This document shows, piece after piece, positions 35,006 to 44,181 of a DNA stretch of 64,000 nt. The stretch is from Anaerolineales bacterium (lineage in GTDB: Bacteria; Chloroflexota; Anaerolineae; Anaerolineales; Villigracilaceae). The position numbers and the translations under genes were made by a program. Each line of letters opens with the position of its first letter. Positions within the stretch are counted from its first letter, which is position 1. The notes under the pieces were generated by a model. That model was not told the origin of the DNA, did not search any database, and worked only from the letters and a program-made list of their open reading frames with translations. The stretch covers positions 2,976,001-3,040,000 of the forward strand of contig JABTTV010000001.1 in the NCBI GenBank assembly GCA_015075725.1, written 5' to 3'.

Positions 35006-36403
35006 TCATTGAGCAAGATGTTCGAAAAGCGCGGGCAGGTTAATGAGGAATGGTTGAAGGATTTGCGGAAACATCCCAAGCATGAACAAGCCCACGACAC
35101 CGATACCCAGCATCGCTGTCTGGATCCATGATTCATTCAATTCCCACTTGGCGTCATCACCCGCCATGACGAGTGCCGCAAGAGTGCGAAAGGCGGCTAT
35201 CTGCAAGCCGAACATCCCCATAAACACCCAAATTGACGCAGTCATCGATTGGGGTGTAAGCGCATGCCAAAGCGCGATGCGGGAGGGAAATCCCGCAAGA
35301 AGCGGGAAGCCAGCAACGGATAGATGGGCAAGGACAAGCGATCCGGTTGCTATCGGGAATTTTCTTGCCAGACCCTGAATGTCGCTGAACTTCAGGGGGA
35401 ATGCTCTGCGTTTAATTATGGAGAGCGCGAGCGCCCAAACGGTCAACTCAAGTCCGCGCGGGATCAGTGCAAGGAATACGATTTCCAGGAGGTTGGAGGT
35501 CTGCAAACCGAGGGCAAGCAGGAACAAACCGGTTTCTGCAATGGCGGCATAAGCGAGTATCCTGCCAAGGTGCCTCTGCAGGGCGCAAAAGATTCCGCCT
35601 GTCGCGGTCATAATGATGCCCGAAACCAGGACAGCGTTTGAGATTTGCGCGGTGTTTCTTAGCCAGGCGTATCGGTCCAGGAAGCCGAGCGCAAAGATGA
35701 CCGTAAAGACAGGCAGTGCCCACAATAGAAAGCCGGCAGCATATGGGGGCGATTCCTCCAGAACTTGAGGGATCCAATTATAGAGGGGGAAAATGGCAAA
35801 TAGAAATGCAAAGCCCATGCTGAGCATTACGCCGGATGCAACCGTTGTACCCAGGTCGCCGGGATTGGCTTCCACTCCGGCAAGCATCCATCCCGAGAAG
35901 AGGATGAAGGGCATTGCGAATGTCTGGTACACGATGAAGCGCACCACGCCCTTCCCAGGTACCTGGTAAATCGAGACAAGCATGAAAACGACGAGCATGG
36001 CCGCCATTTCGAGCAGAAGCGCGGCGTACAAGAATGGCTCGACCGCGATCGATGCCGTCAACAGAGCGATTATCATCAATCCCAACGAGGTGAACCGGTG
36101 TGCGGCGCCGGATGATTCGGATCCAAAGAACCAGATCGCAGCCAGACCATATATCATGGCAAGCAAGGGACCATCGGCAGCGCTGAATTCGAAACTCCTG
36201 CCAAAGACTTCGATGGCCGGGGATATCTTGAAGGAAAACGCGCCGAGAAGCAAGGCAGCGTCGATCGGGATGAAGAGTGCGATCAATGAAAGCAGAGCGG
36301 TCAGCCCGCCCGCAATATACGAGGAATATTTTTCGCCAAGCAGGAACAAGATCGCCCCTCCGGCAAGGAAGGGTAACGCGATCCATAGAATCGGCGCGCT
36401 CAT
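35006..36403 (-). CDS. NuoN/MrpD-like proton-antiporter-type membrane subunit
   Basis: The 465-residue protein has about fourteen helices and matches the antiporter-like domain (PF00361 type) shared by NuoL/M/N, MrpD and hydrogenase membrane subunits. The helix-5 Glu is present (ALLLEMAAML) and the FPLYNWIPQVLEESPP region corresponds to the PLHxWLPDA signature. The Lys normally five residues before that Pro is hydrophobic here (SMGFAFLFAIFP), and the second Lys after it is also missing. It overlaps the preceding gene by 4 bases. It may conduct ions differently or serve as a structural part. Confidence 0.75.
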   Translation of the reverse strand: MSAPILWIALPFLAGGAILFLLGEKYSSYIAGGLTALLSLIALFIPIDAALLLGAFSFKISPAIEVFGRSFEFSAADGPLLAMIYGLAAIWFFGSESSGAAHRFTSLGLMIIALLTASIAVEPFLYAALLLEMAAMLVVFMLVSIYQVPGKGVVRFIVYQTFAMPFILFSGWMLAGVEANPGDLGTTVASGVMLSMGFAFLFAIFPLYNWIPQVLEESPPYAAGFLLWALPVFTVIFALGFLDRYAWLRNTAQISNAVLVSGIIMTATGGIFCALQRHLGRILAYAAIAETGLFLLALGLQTSNLLEIVFLALIPRGLELTVWALALSIIKRRAFPLKFSDIQGLARKFPIATGSLVLAHLSVAGFPLLAGFPSRIALWHALTPQSMTASIWVFMGMFGLQIAAFRTLAALVMAGDDAKWELNESWIQTAMLGIGVVGLFMLGMFPQILQPFLINLPALFEHLAQ

Positions 36404-37020
36404 ACGATATCCTCTGTGTCTGAATCTACAAGCGGAACCGAACCCGCTATCTGCAGGTATGCACCGATGACTCCCAGGCCAAGGGTCACCACCGCGAGTA
36501 ATCCCTTTACGAGGATGGCACTTTCCACGGCGGCATAAATAATCTCGAAGCCCGACAGCATGGTCAACAGCCCGATGATGACTCGTAAGATGTCACTCGT
36601 CACGCCGAGGTGGGCAATTCCCGCGCCGATCAGCAATAAACCTGCAGCGATTACAGGCAATCCCATTCCCGGTGTGGCTGATTCGATGCGAGGCGTTCCG
36701 CCAATTGCGATCAGGATGACGATCCCGATCAATAGAATGCGAAACACTGCGCCGCGAGGGAAGAACCTATCCTGCTCGCCTTGATCGAGTGCCTCGTGAC
36801 TCAAACGCGTCATACCGAGAATAGCCACCGACATCCAGCCGGCGATCAATTTCACGGATCCCATCGCAATCGGAAGGTGACGGGTGACCAGCCAGAAAAC
36901 AGCCAGGTATTGAATCGCAAGCGAACCAAGGAGGATACGCCAGTCCCGGTTGATTAGAATGGTCGCGGAGGCGGCAAGGGCAAGTCCTACGGCTGCCCAA
37001 GAAACAATTTCAGTGAACAT
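36400..37020 (-). CDS. NuoK/MrpC-like small membrane subunit, duplicated size
   Basis: A 206-residue protein with about six helices. The first half (LASATILINRDWRILLGSLA IQYL, with a break after LA) recalls the NuoK/MrpC start where a helix carries G-x2-L and a conserved acid; the second half (ILRVIIGLLTMLSGFEIIYA) repeats the pattern with Glu in the helix. It therefore looks like two NuoK-like halves, or a NuoJ/K fusion. The family is inferred from size, spacing and its place between two antiporter-like subunits. It overlaps the next gene by 4 bases. Confidence 0.55.
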   Translation of the reverse strand: MFTEIVSWAAVGLALAASATILINRDWRILLGSLAIQYLAVFWLVTRHLPIAMGSVKLIAGWMSVAILGMTRLSHEALDQGEQDRFFPRGAVFRILLIGIVILIAIGGTPRIESATPGMGLPVIAAGLLLIGAGIAHLGVTSDILRVIIGLLTMLSGFEIIYAAVESAILVKGLLAVVTLGLGVIGAYLQIAGSVPLVDSDTEDIV

Positions 37021-37023
37021 GGA

Positions 37024-38568
37024 TTATTTGATCTCCCCTGCAATGACCGAAATGAAGAGCGCCAAAAATAGAAGAGTCCACATGATACCCCCCTCTCCTT
37101 CGAGCGCGCGGTTCGCTGTTTGCGCGATCCTTGCAAAAGAACGATAGACGGACCAAAGTCCCTGGTACAGGTTATTTATTCCCTGACTGGCTGTACCGAC
37201 CCAGTGTGCGCGTGCGGGGTTGAATACACGGAAACGCCTTGTTGCCCAGAACAAGCCTACAGTCAGGATCGAGGCGACAAGACCCGGGATCCAATTCCCG
37301 ATTTGCGGCAGGCCGATCTGGAAAAATATTCCAAGAAAAACCTGGAGGGCGATTAAAAGGATGATCCCGAAAGGATAGGCGACCTTTGCCCAGGAAGGTT
37401 GGTCATCAAGGGATTTGTTTTCACTGGACCTCAACGCATGACGGATAAAACCTGCCAGAATGGTAGCCTGCGCCGCGACGGCAAAAGGAATTATGAACCA
37501 TGAGGTTCCGGTCCATGCCGCGGCAGTGAGTGAGAATGGAAGGCTCGATAGACACCACGTGCAGACCAGAAGCACCCGGTTGATGCGTACCTCTCTAACG
37601 GAAGAAAGAAATATCGCGCCCCCGGAAAGTAATAATGCGCAAGCCCAGGCTGCCGCACCCGCCGGATTCCCTTCAAGCCCGGACAGAATGGAAAGCGATG
37701 CGATACCGATCATCCAATACGGACGGCCGTTCAGTTCATCCGGCGCACGAAGCCACATCCATCCCCCATAGACCGCGGCGATCATGGCGAGAATCATCAG
37801 GAATGGATTCACCCAGGTAGCGACGATTTGGACATGTCCCAATACGCTCAAACTGGAGACTGCGCCGATCAGCCGTATCGCAGTGCCAAAACCGCGCCGA
37901 AGGGAAGATTCGGGTTCGTAGGGTAAATGAAGAGGAAGCACGCCGAGGCGGAGTCCCGCGGCGATCAATAAATAGACACTTGCGGGTGATTGCATCGCTT
38001 GAAAATGCAGAGGCGCATCAGCGGTATAACTTTCGATATATGCCCATAACAAAAGTGCGCTTCCGACACTCCGTGTGCCGAATGAAACCACAACACGCTC
38101 GTTGTTACGTTCGCCATTTACGGATCTTAATAGAGCGGCAAGCTCGGTCATGTCGAGAAGCGCCCAGATCATCAGTAATGTCAAAGGGTTATTGGCTGTA
38201 ACGGCAAGCACACCCAAGCCGCCCAGCAATAAAATCCCGGCCCAAGACAGGGAAGTACCGACAACCGACCCAACGGCCGCCGTGAGGAGGATCGCCACCA
38301 ACAATCCGGCGACCGAAATGGAAAATGCCCATGCGATTTCATCCGCATGAAACTGAATCGGAGTGGAAAATAATGTCTGAGGCTGCCAGGCCGGCAGGGT
38401 CAGTTCAAATGGAAGCTGAAAGCCCCAGGACAACACAATGACGAAAGCAAGCATGGAGCCGCCAACCGCTACGAGCCAGGCGTAACGCGCTTCCGGTTGA
38501 GTCGCCCGTAGGGCAACAAGCGCGAATGCGGATATAAATAGAACTGAACAAGCAGCAACCAGTAACAT
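37024..38568 (-). CDS. NuoL/M-like proton-antiporter-type membrane subunit
   Basis: The 514-residue protein has about fourteen helices. NPLTLLMIWALLDMTELAAL corresponds to the helix-5 region (a Glu shifted relative to the usual WEL), and GLRLGVLPLHLPYEPE to the PLHxWLP region, with Arg where the pumping Lys is expected. It starts the three-gene group 37024-35006. No NADH, quinone, nickel or iron-sulphur subunit lies nearby, so this looks like an isolated membrane module. Function unknown. Confidence 0.7.
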   Translation of the reverse strand: MLLVAACSVLFISAFALVALRATQPEARYAWLVAVGGSMLAFVIVLSWGFQLPFELTLPAWQPQTLFSTPIQFHADEIAWAFSISVAGLLVAILLTAAVGSVVGTSLSWAGILLLGGLGVLAVTANNPLTLLMIWALLDMTELAALLRSVNGERNNERVVVSFGTRSVGSALLLWAYIESYTADAPLHFQAMQSPASVYLLIAAGLRLGVLPLHLPYEPESSLRRGFGTAIRLIGAVSSLSVLGHVQIVATWVNPFLMILAMIAAVYGGWMWLRAPDELNGRPYWMIGIASLSILSGLEGNPAGAAAWACALLLSGGAIFLSSVREVRINRVLLVCTWCLSSLPFSLTAAAWTGTSWFIIPFAVAAQATILAGFIRHALRSSENKSLDDQPSWAKVAYPFGIILLIALQVFLGIFFQIGLPQIGNWIPGLVASILTVGLFWATRRFRVFNPARAHWVGTASQGINNLYQGLWSVYRSFARIAQTANRALEGEGGIMWTLLFLALFISVIAGEIK

Positions 38569-38690
38569 GGGATTTATTAATTGTAACAGGGAATGCCATT
38601 GCTACGATTCTGTTCGTGACTGTTCAAAGTCCTCTCAATTCTGCGTAATTCTGCTCAGGAGTTGTTGTGTTGGTTTGGTACAATCTTTGA

Positions 38691-39989
38691 ATGATATTTG
38701 GTATTTACCGGCATAAGCGAATGATAAAAATCCATTGGCTGCTGATCATCATCGCGGGCGTATCCTGCATGCCGACATTTCCCGCTTCAAACCCGGACCT
38801 GATTCCTTCTCCCTCCCCATCAGATCACCTGCCAACACCGACGCCGTTTCAACCACAAGCCGGAAGCACCCAGGATCCGTATGTTTCGATCGATACGCCG
38901 CAGCCTGCTGCGACCTTTACTCCCTACCCGACCAGTATCGTAGTTCCGCAGGACGTTTCGGTGCCCGTGGATACAATGCCCTCCCCGGTAGAGAGTGTTT
39001 TGCTTTTTAACCCATTGACGGGGCTCCCAGTGGAAGACCCCTCGTTTCTGCAACACAGGCCTCTTGCCATCAAGGTTGGCAACTCTCCAGACTACGTCCG
39101 GCCGCAATCCGGGTTGACACTTGCCGATGTCGTCTATGAATACTACATCGAGTGGGGCGATACAAGATTTGTCGGAATCTTTTACAGCAATGTTTCCGTC
39201 GCTGAGCGAGTGGGTCCGGTCCGCTCGGGACGCTATTTCGATGAGCATCTTGCCCGTATGTACCACTCGTACCTGATGTTCAAAGGCGCAGACTCGCGCG
39301 AACTTGAGTACTTCCACTCCCTTGATATTGCCCCGTTCTTCATTTCGGTGGGATTCGGCAATTGTCCGCCTTACTTTATGGGTCCTTATAAACGCGAAGG
39401 GTACAACAATGTGTTTTTCAATGCGACTAAATGGCAGGCATGTGCGGAAAGGAAAGGCCTGGATAACAGCCCTCAAACGTTAAGCGGCGGATTTTTTTCC
39501 GACGTCACGCCTCAAGCCCCGACGATCGTCACCCGTATCTACAATTATTATTCCCCCGTGAATTATGGTTATTGGGCTTACGAACCCGATACGCGCACAT
39601 ATTTTCGGTATCAGGAAAGCAAGGACCTGATAAACCGCAAAGTGGAACAGTACGATCTCCTGTACGATGATTCCACCAGGGAACCTGTCACCGCGGAGAA
39701 TGTGGTTGTGATATTTGTGCCCTACATATTCACCAGCCTGGGACAGGCGGAGGACGAGATCTATAATCCGCAGTTGATCGATTATGGCAATGCCTACGTC
39801 TTCCGCGACGGTCTCGCCATACCGGCAAGGTGGCATCGCGCCTCCATCGACCAACCTGTCCTTCTTACCCATCCCGACGGCTCACCGATTTACCTGCGCC
39901 CCGGTCAGACGTTCTATCAGTTGATGGGCGTCACATCCCGGCAGTTCACAGAAGGAACGGAGTGGCGCTTCGAGTTTGTAACCCCGTGA
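38691..39989 (+). CDS. DUF3048-family lipoprotein
   Basis: After a hydrophobic signal (IHWLLIIIAGVSC) comes a Ser/Pro/Thr-rich linker of about 70 residues and then the DUF3048 domain: NPLTGLPVEDPSFLQHRPLA, IKVGNSPDYVRPQSGL, ADVVYEYYIEWGDTRFVGIF and VGPVRSGRYFDEHLARMYHS are diagnostic (YerB family). The C-terminal lobe, with VLLTHPDGSPIYLRPGQTFY, completes it. The family has no proven function but is exported. A second start at 38721 gives a shorter, more normal signal peptide; neither has a clear ribosome site. Confidence 0.85.
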   Translation: MIFGIYRHKRMIKIHWLLIIIAGVSCMPTFPASNPDLIPSPSPSDHLPTPTPFQPQAGSTQDPYVSIDTPQPAATFTPYPTSIVVPQDVSVPVDTMPSPVESVLLFNPLTGLPVEDPSFLQHRPLAIKVGNSPDYVRPQSGLTLADVVYEYYIEWGDTRFVGIFYSNVSVAERVGPVRSGRYFDEHLARMYHSYLMFKGADSRELEYFHSLDIAPFFISVGFGNCPPYFMGPYKREGYNNVFFNATKWQACAERKGLDNSPQTLSGGFFSDVTPQAPTIVTRIYNYYSPVNYGYWAYEPDTRTYFRYQESKDLINRKVEQYDLLYDDSTREPVTAENVVVIFVPYIFTSLGQAEDEIYNPQLIDYGNAYVFRDGLAIPARWHRASIDQPVLLTHPDGSPIYLRPGQTFYQLMGVTSRQFTEGTEWRFEFVTP

Positions 39990-39996
39990 TTTTTTC

Positions 39997-40056
39997 GTCA
40001 TCGCGAGGAGTGCAGCAACGAAGCAATCCCTCCGTAATAACATCGCGATATGGATT
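39997..40056. repeat. REP-like palindromic repeat
   Basis: CGTCATCGCGAGGAGTGCAG followed by AACGAAGCAATCCCT and a closing ATCGCGAT resembles the GTCATTGCGAG repeats at 53096-53178 (CATTGCGAG, GAAGCAA). It fills most of the gap between two genes. Confidence 0.6.
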
Positions 40057-40081
40057 AAAATGAAGCCAACCCGGAGTACTC

Positions 40082-40597
40082 ATGACCTTTGATCCCGTAT
40101 TCATCGCAAACCTCACGCTTGTGCTGACCGCCTTTGCGGGTGCATTCCTGATTGCCTTGTGGATCAGCCTTGTGATCTGGACGTACCGCGATATCCGTTC
40201 CCGCGCGCGCGACCCATTGGTGCAAACCCTGTCTGCAATGCTCGTTGCAGTGCTGAATTTACCAGGGGTGTTGGTCTATCTCATCCTCCGCCCGCCGCGG
40301 ACCCTGGAGGAGGAATATCAACGTACATTGGAGGAAGAGGCGTTGTTACAGGCGCTCGAAGACCTTCCGCTTTGCCCGGGATGCGAGAGGCGGGTCAAAG
40401 AGGATTGGCAGGTCTGCCCGAATTGTCACACCAAGTTGAAGAAGACATGTCATAACTGCTCCAAGTTGATGGAATTGCCATGGAATATCTGCCCATATTG
40501 CGGGACGCCCGCTCCCGGTGTGCGCCTCGAAGCCACCAGTCTCGACGATGCCCTGCGCGGAATCAAGATCACCGACGAACAGGGAAACAATAACTAA
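40082..40597 (+). CDS. Membrane protein with double zinc ribbon
   Basis: One or two N-terminal helices (10-32, 50-68) precede a cytoplasmic acidic helix and four CxxC motifs: CPGC, CPNC, CHNC and CPYC. Spacing pairs them as two zinc ribbons (about 100-120 and 123-141). The C-terminal tail is polar. Such proteins are common and poorly characterised. It lies between the DUF3048 gene and the enolase-family gene in the same direction. Confidence 0.75.
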   Translation: MTFDPVFIANLTLVLTAFAGAFLIALWISLVIWTYRDIRSRARDPLVQTLSAMLVAVLNLPGVLVYLILRPPRTLEEEYQRTLEEEALLQALEDLPLCPGCERRVKEDWQVCPNCHTKLKKTCHNCSKLMELPWNICPYCGTPAPGVRLEATSLDDALRGIKITDEQGNNN

Positions 40598-40650
40598 TAT
40601 CATCAGACCCTAAAGGTCTTGAATGTCCTTGCGGTCTTTTGGGAAATACC

Positions 40651-41757
40651 ATGAAAATCGAATCCCTTGTTTTCCATCATATCTCCATGCCGCTCGTCTC
40701 ACCGTTCGAGACTTCCTTTGGGCGCGAGACGGAACGACAATGCATCATCGTCGAAATTCGTTCCGAAGGGCTGACGGGATATGGCGAGTGTGTTGCTTCT
40801 TACAACCCGGGCTACAACTACGAAACCACCGGGACCGCCATGCATATCCTCAAGGAGTTCATTGCTCCATTGATACTTGGAAAGGACATGAGGGACGCGC
40901 TTGAATTTCAGGATCGGGTCGCAGGAATCCGCGGACATCACCTTGCGAAGGCGGGTGTTGAAATGGCGCTCTGGGATCTGCTTGGAAAGCGCGAAGGCAA
41001 ATCGCTCAAACAATTATTCGGTGGAATGCGAGACAAGGTGGAGGTCGGTGTTTCGGTGGGCATTCAAAGCTCGCCTGAAAAACTGGTCGAAACCGTGACG
41101 GATTACGTCAACAGCGGCTACGCTCGCGTGAAGATCAAGATCAAACCAGGCAAGGATGTGACGTATGCGCAAGCTGTCCGCAAAGCCTTCCCGGGCATGC
41201 GCCTGCAGGTGGACGCCAACTCAGCCTATTCGATGGACGACGCGGAATCCCTCAAGCCAATGGACGATCTGAATCTCCTGCTCATCGAACAGCCGCTCTT
41301 CGAGGATGATATCTGGGACCATCACAAATTCCAGGCGAAGTTCAGCACGCCGGTTTGTCTCGATGAAAGCATCGTGTCGCCGCGGCATGCAAGATACGCC
41401 ATCGAGATGAAAGCCTGCAGGGTCATCAATATCAAAGCAGGCAGGCTGGGCGGATTAAGTCAGGGCGTCCTGGTGCATGACCTTTGCAAAGAGATCGATA
41501 TGCCTGTCTGGTGCGGCGGCATGTTGGAAACCGGTATCGGGCGCGCCTCGAATCTTGCATTGGCATCGTTGCCCAACTTCATCCTCCCCGGTGATGTCTC
41601 TGCATCGGATCGATATTACAAGCGCGATATAACGAATGAAAGATTTGTGCTCAACAAAGACTCTACGATCGATGTTCCCTCGGCTCCCGGCTTGGGCGTG
41701 ACGGTCGACGATGAATCTTTGAAATCCCATACGCTTGCGAAAGTCGTAGTAAACTAA
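40651..41757 (+). CDS. Enolase-superfamily epimerase/racemase (MenC/NSAR type)
   Basis: The start at 40651 follows GGGAAATACC. The barrel has the MLE-subgroup features: KIKIKPG (catalytic KxK), metal ligands in DANSAYS, EQPLF and DESIV, and a second Lys in NIKAGRLGG. WCGGMLETGIGRASN is the signature of the o-succinylbenzoate synthase/N-acylamino acid racemase branch. Either activity, or dipeptide epimerisation, is possible; no other menaquinone gene is near to decide. The 369-residue length is usual. Confidence 0.82.
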   Translation: MKIESLVFHHISMPLVSPFETSFGRETERQCIIVEIRSEGLTGYGECVASYNPGYNYETTGTAMHILKEFIAPLILGKDMRDALEFQDRVAGIRGHHLAKAGVEMALWDLLGKREGKSLKQLFGGMRDKVEVGVSVGIQSSPEKLVETVTDYVNSGYARVKIKIKPGKDVTYAQAVRKAFPGMRLQVDANSAYSMDDAESLKPMDDLNLLLIEQPLFEDDIWDHHKFQAKFSTPVCLDESIVSPRHARYAIEMKACRVINIKAGRLGGLSQGVLVHDLCKEIDMPVWCGGMLETGIGRASNLALASLPNFILPGDVSASDRYYKRDITNERFVLNKDSTIDVPSAPGLGVTVDDESLKSHTLAKVVVN

Positions 41758-41831
41758 CGCTCACGCCCGTTTAAGCCGGTACATTTATAAGTACGAGGCG
41801 ATCGTCGCTTCGTACTTTTTCTTTGAAACCC

Positions 41832-43499
41832 ATGAAAAAATATCCTTCACTTCTCCTAATACTCTTTTTAATAACCGCTTGCGCATCTGCGACGGAAACG
41901 CCGCCCTCATCGACGCCAACTGTTTTCGTCCAGCCAACGCCAACGCCAACGCCCATTCCCGATGCGCTGTGGGTGAGTCCCGCTGTCCCGGATGATCTGC
42001 GTGAGATGGCAGAAGGTTCTGGTTTTCCATTGACCGATGTCCGTGAGTTGGCAACGCAAACATTGGATGTTTCCGACTCGGGCTCGATTTGGATTTACGT
42101 CCTTGTTGCGCCCTTCCCTACTGTGATGGATGGAGTCTCGTCCGCAGACTTGATCTCCGCCTGGCAGAGCGGCTCCTCCCTGACCGGGAACGGTCAGCCG
42201 TTGCTCATGGCAGAATCCACCCTGAGGGCGTTGACCTCTCTGTGGGGTGAGCCGGCCTCAGGCGCGGTAAGAAGCGTGCCCTCCGATCAGATAATGCCTG
42301 CGGCGTGGACTCATCCCTTTAGCCCGGCGATCATTCCGTTCGAAGATATCCAACCCAAATGGAAGGTATTGACGGTGGACGGACGATCCCCGATCCGTAA
42401 AGAGTTCGACGCGAACCAATATCCGTTGAAAGTGACATTTGAAATGACAGGCGCATCGTTTGAACTTCCTGCTTCGAACCGCGACGCAGCCAAACTGGCG
42501 ACCGTTGTCCTGACAGGCGTGACGGCGATGGTGCGTGCAACGGCGTTCACGATGGAATTGAAGGGTGTGACGAATCCGGGCGAATTGATCCGCGACTGGC
42601 TTGCAAATGCGGATGTTGCGCACATCAGCAACGAGGTTCCTTTCGATGTGCACTGCCCGCCGCCGACGCCGGGATACAAAAATTTCATCCTGTGCAGCGA
42701 CCCAAAATATATCGAGTTGTTGAAATATGTCGGCGTTGACATTGTGGAATTGACCGGCGATCATTTTGCCGACCGCGGCGTGCAAGCCATGCTCGATACG
42801 CTTGCGTTATATAAACAAAACAATATTCCCTACTATGGCGGCGGTGCGAACCAGGAAGAGGCGCGCAAACCCGTGCTGATGGAAGTGAACGGCAATAAAA
42901 TCGCATTCTTGGGCTGTAATGGGAAAGTCTCCTACGAATTTGTAAAAGCCACCGATATTCAGCCCGGCGCTGCAGACTGCGATTATGAATTCTTTACAAG
43001 GCGGATAAAGAATCTCTCATCGGAGGGATATATGGTGGTCTTTACATTCCAGCATGAGGAATGCTATCACTCCGGTCCGTGCTACATGCACGAAGAGGGA
43101 TTCCATGCTGTTGCTGACGCAGGCGCAACGGTGGTCAGCGGAAGTCAGGCGCATTATCCGCACCTGATGGAATTTCGCGGGGACTCCTTCATCCATTTCG
43201 GCCTGGGAAATTTATTCTTCGATCAGATGACCTACGAATTGCCAGACGGCTCGGTGATCGATGAAACCCGCCGCGAATTTATCGACCGTCATGTGTTCTA
43301 CGACGGAAGATATCTCGGCGTGGAGTTGCTCACCGCCATGCTGGAGGATTTCTCGCGTCCGCGTCCGATGAACGAGCGCGAGAGAACACAATTTCTCTCG
43401 GAATACTTTGCTTACAGCGGCTGGACACAGTTGATGCCGACACCCATCCCGCAGCCAACAATGACACTGACGCCGATCGCATTGCCAACCTCCCCGTGA
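41832..43499 (+). CDS. CapA-family lipoprotein with extra N-terminal domain
   Basis: A lipoprotein signal (LFLITAC) leads into a Thr/Pro linker (TPTVFVQPTPTPTPIP). Residues about 45-255 resemble a substrate-binding-type domain (DALWVSPAVPDDLREMA). The C-terminal half matches CapA/metallophosphatase: LTGDHFADRGVQAMLDTL (NNH replaced by GDH), YYGGGANQEEARKPVLMEVN, FQHEECYH, and GSQAHYPHLMEFRGD with LGNLFFDQ. CapA proteins take part in poly-gamma-glutamate or capsule assembly. The usual N-terminal GDxxxG metal site is not visible, so activity is uncertain. Confidence 0.75.
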   Translation: MKKYPSLLLILFLITACASATETPPSSTPTVFVQPTPTPTPIPDALWVSPAVPDDLREMAEGSGFPLTDVRELATQTLDVSDSGSIWIYVLVAPFPTVMDGVSSADLISAWQSGSSLTGNGQPLLMAESTLRALTSLWGEPASGAVRSVPSDQIMPAAWTHPFSPAIIPFEDIQPKWKVLTVDGRSPIRKEFDANQYPLKVTFEMTGASFELPASNRDAAKLATVVLTGVTAMVRATAFTMELKGVTNPGELIRDWLANADVAHISNEVPFDVHCPPPTPGYKNFILCSDPKYIELLKYVGVDIVELTGDHFADRGVQAMLDTLALYKQNNIPYYGGGANQEEARKPVLMEVNGNKIAFLGCNGKVSYEFVKATDIQPGAADCDYEFFTRRIKNLSSEGYMVVFTFQHEECYHSGPCYMHEEGFHAVADAGATVVSGSQAHYPHLMEFRGDSFIHFGLGNLFFDQMTYELPDGSVIDETRREFIDRHVFYDGRYLGVELLTAMLEDFSRPRPMNERERTQFLSEYFAYSGWTQLMPTPIPQPTMTLTPIALPTSP

Positions 43500-43565
43500 T
43501 CATCTTGCGTCATTTCGTATTAAAATACATCCACTAATCAAAACAAGAAGCGAAACGAGGAAATC

Positions 43566-43949
43566 ATGAACAAGCGCGTTGTCTTTACCGAAAAAGCACC
43601 AAAGGCGATCGGTCCCTATTCACAGGCGATTCATATCGGAAACCTGGTTTACACAGCCGGACAGGTCGGTCTCGATCCCGCCACCATGGAGCTCGTCCCC
43701 GGCGGCATCGAAGAACAGACCCGCCAGACTCTCAAGAACCTGACGAACGTATTGGCAACGGCAGGTGTGAGTACGAGCAATGTTGTGAAGACCACTGTCT
43801 TTCTAAAAGATATGAACGATTTTGCAAAGATGAACGCGATCTACGCGGAAGTGTTCGGAGAGAATCCGCCCGCGCGAACGACCGTCGCTGTGGCGGGCTT
43901 GCCGAAAGGCGCACTTGTCGAGATCGAATGTGTCGCGCTTGCGTCTTGA
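43566..43949 (+). CDS. RidA-family deaminase
   Basis: The 127-residue protein matches YjgF/YER057c/RidA: KAPKAIGPYSQAIHIGNLVY, YTAGQVGLDP, the active-site Arg in NPPARTTVAVAGLPKGALVE and the Glu in EIECVA. RidA removes reactive 2-aminoacrylate-type enamines, protecting PLP enzymes. GAGGAAATC stands before the ATG. Confidence 0.93.
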   Translation: MNKRVVFTEKAPKAIGPYSQAIHIGNLVYTAGQVGLDPATMELVPGGIEEQTRQTLKNLTNVLATAGVSTSNVVKTTVFLKDMNDFAKMNAIYAEVFGENPPARTTVAVAGLPKGALVEIECVALAS

Positions 43950-44144
43950 ATGACGCCTTAATTAATTCCGGTGGTTGACGGGCAGCCGTTCATAAATAAC
44001 TCGCGCATTAAAATCAAAGCGGCGCAAGGTGGTAGAATAGCCATCCAGATTAAAACAGTTGCGGGTTGAGTATGGAGGGCGACCTTCCGTTATCTCCGCC
44101 CGGAAAGACGAACATTGCGCGAAGAGAATAACCAGTTGCATTAA

Positions 44145-44168
44145 TTCGCCGCCCCTGTTGGCGGCGAA
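44145..44168. promoter_or_regulatory. Leader hairpin 13 bases before the polysaccharide operon
   Basis: A perfect 9-bp stem (TTCGCCGCC / GGCGGCGAA) with a 6-base loop ends 13 bases before the GT2 start codon, where no clear ribosome site is seen. The 230-base gap upstream (43950-44181) contains no gene. It may control translation. Confidence 0.5.
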
Positions 44169-44181
44169 ACCTTGCCCGAAC

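Noticed and set aside
36400..38568. A hydrogenase or full NADH dehydrogenase operon
   Set aside because: No subunit with CxxC, iron-sulphur, flavin or nickel motifs lies in the flanking genes.
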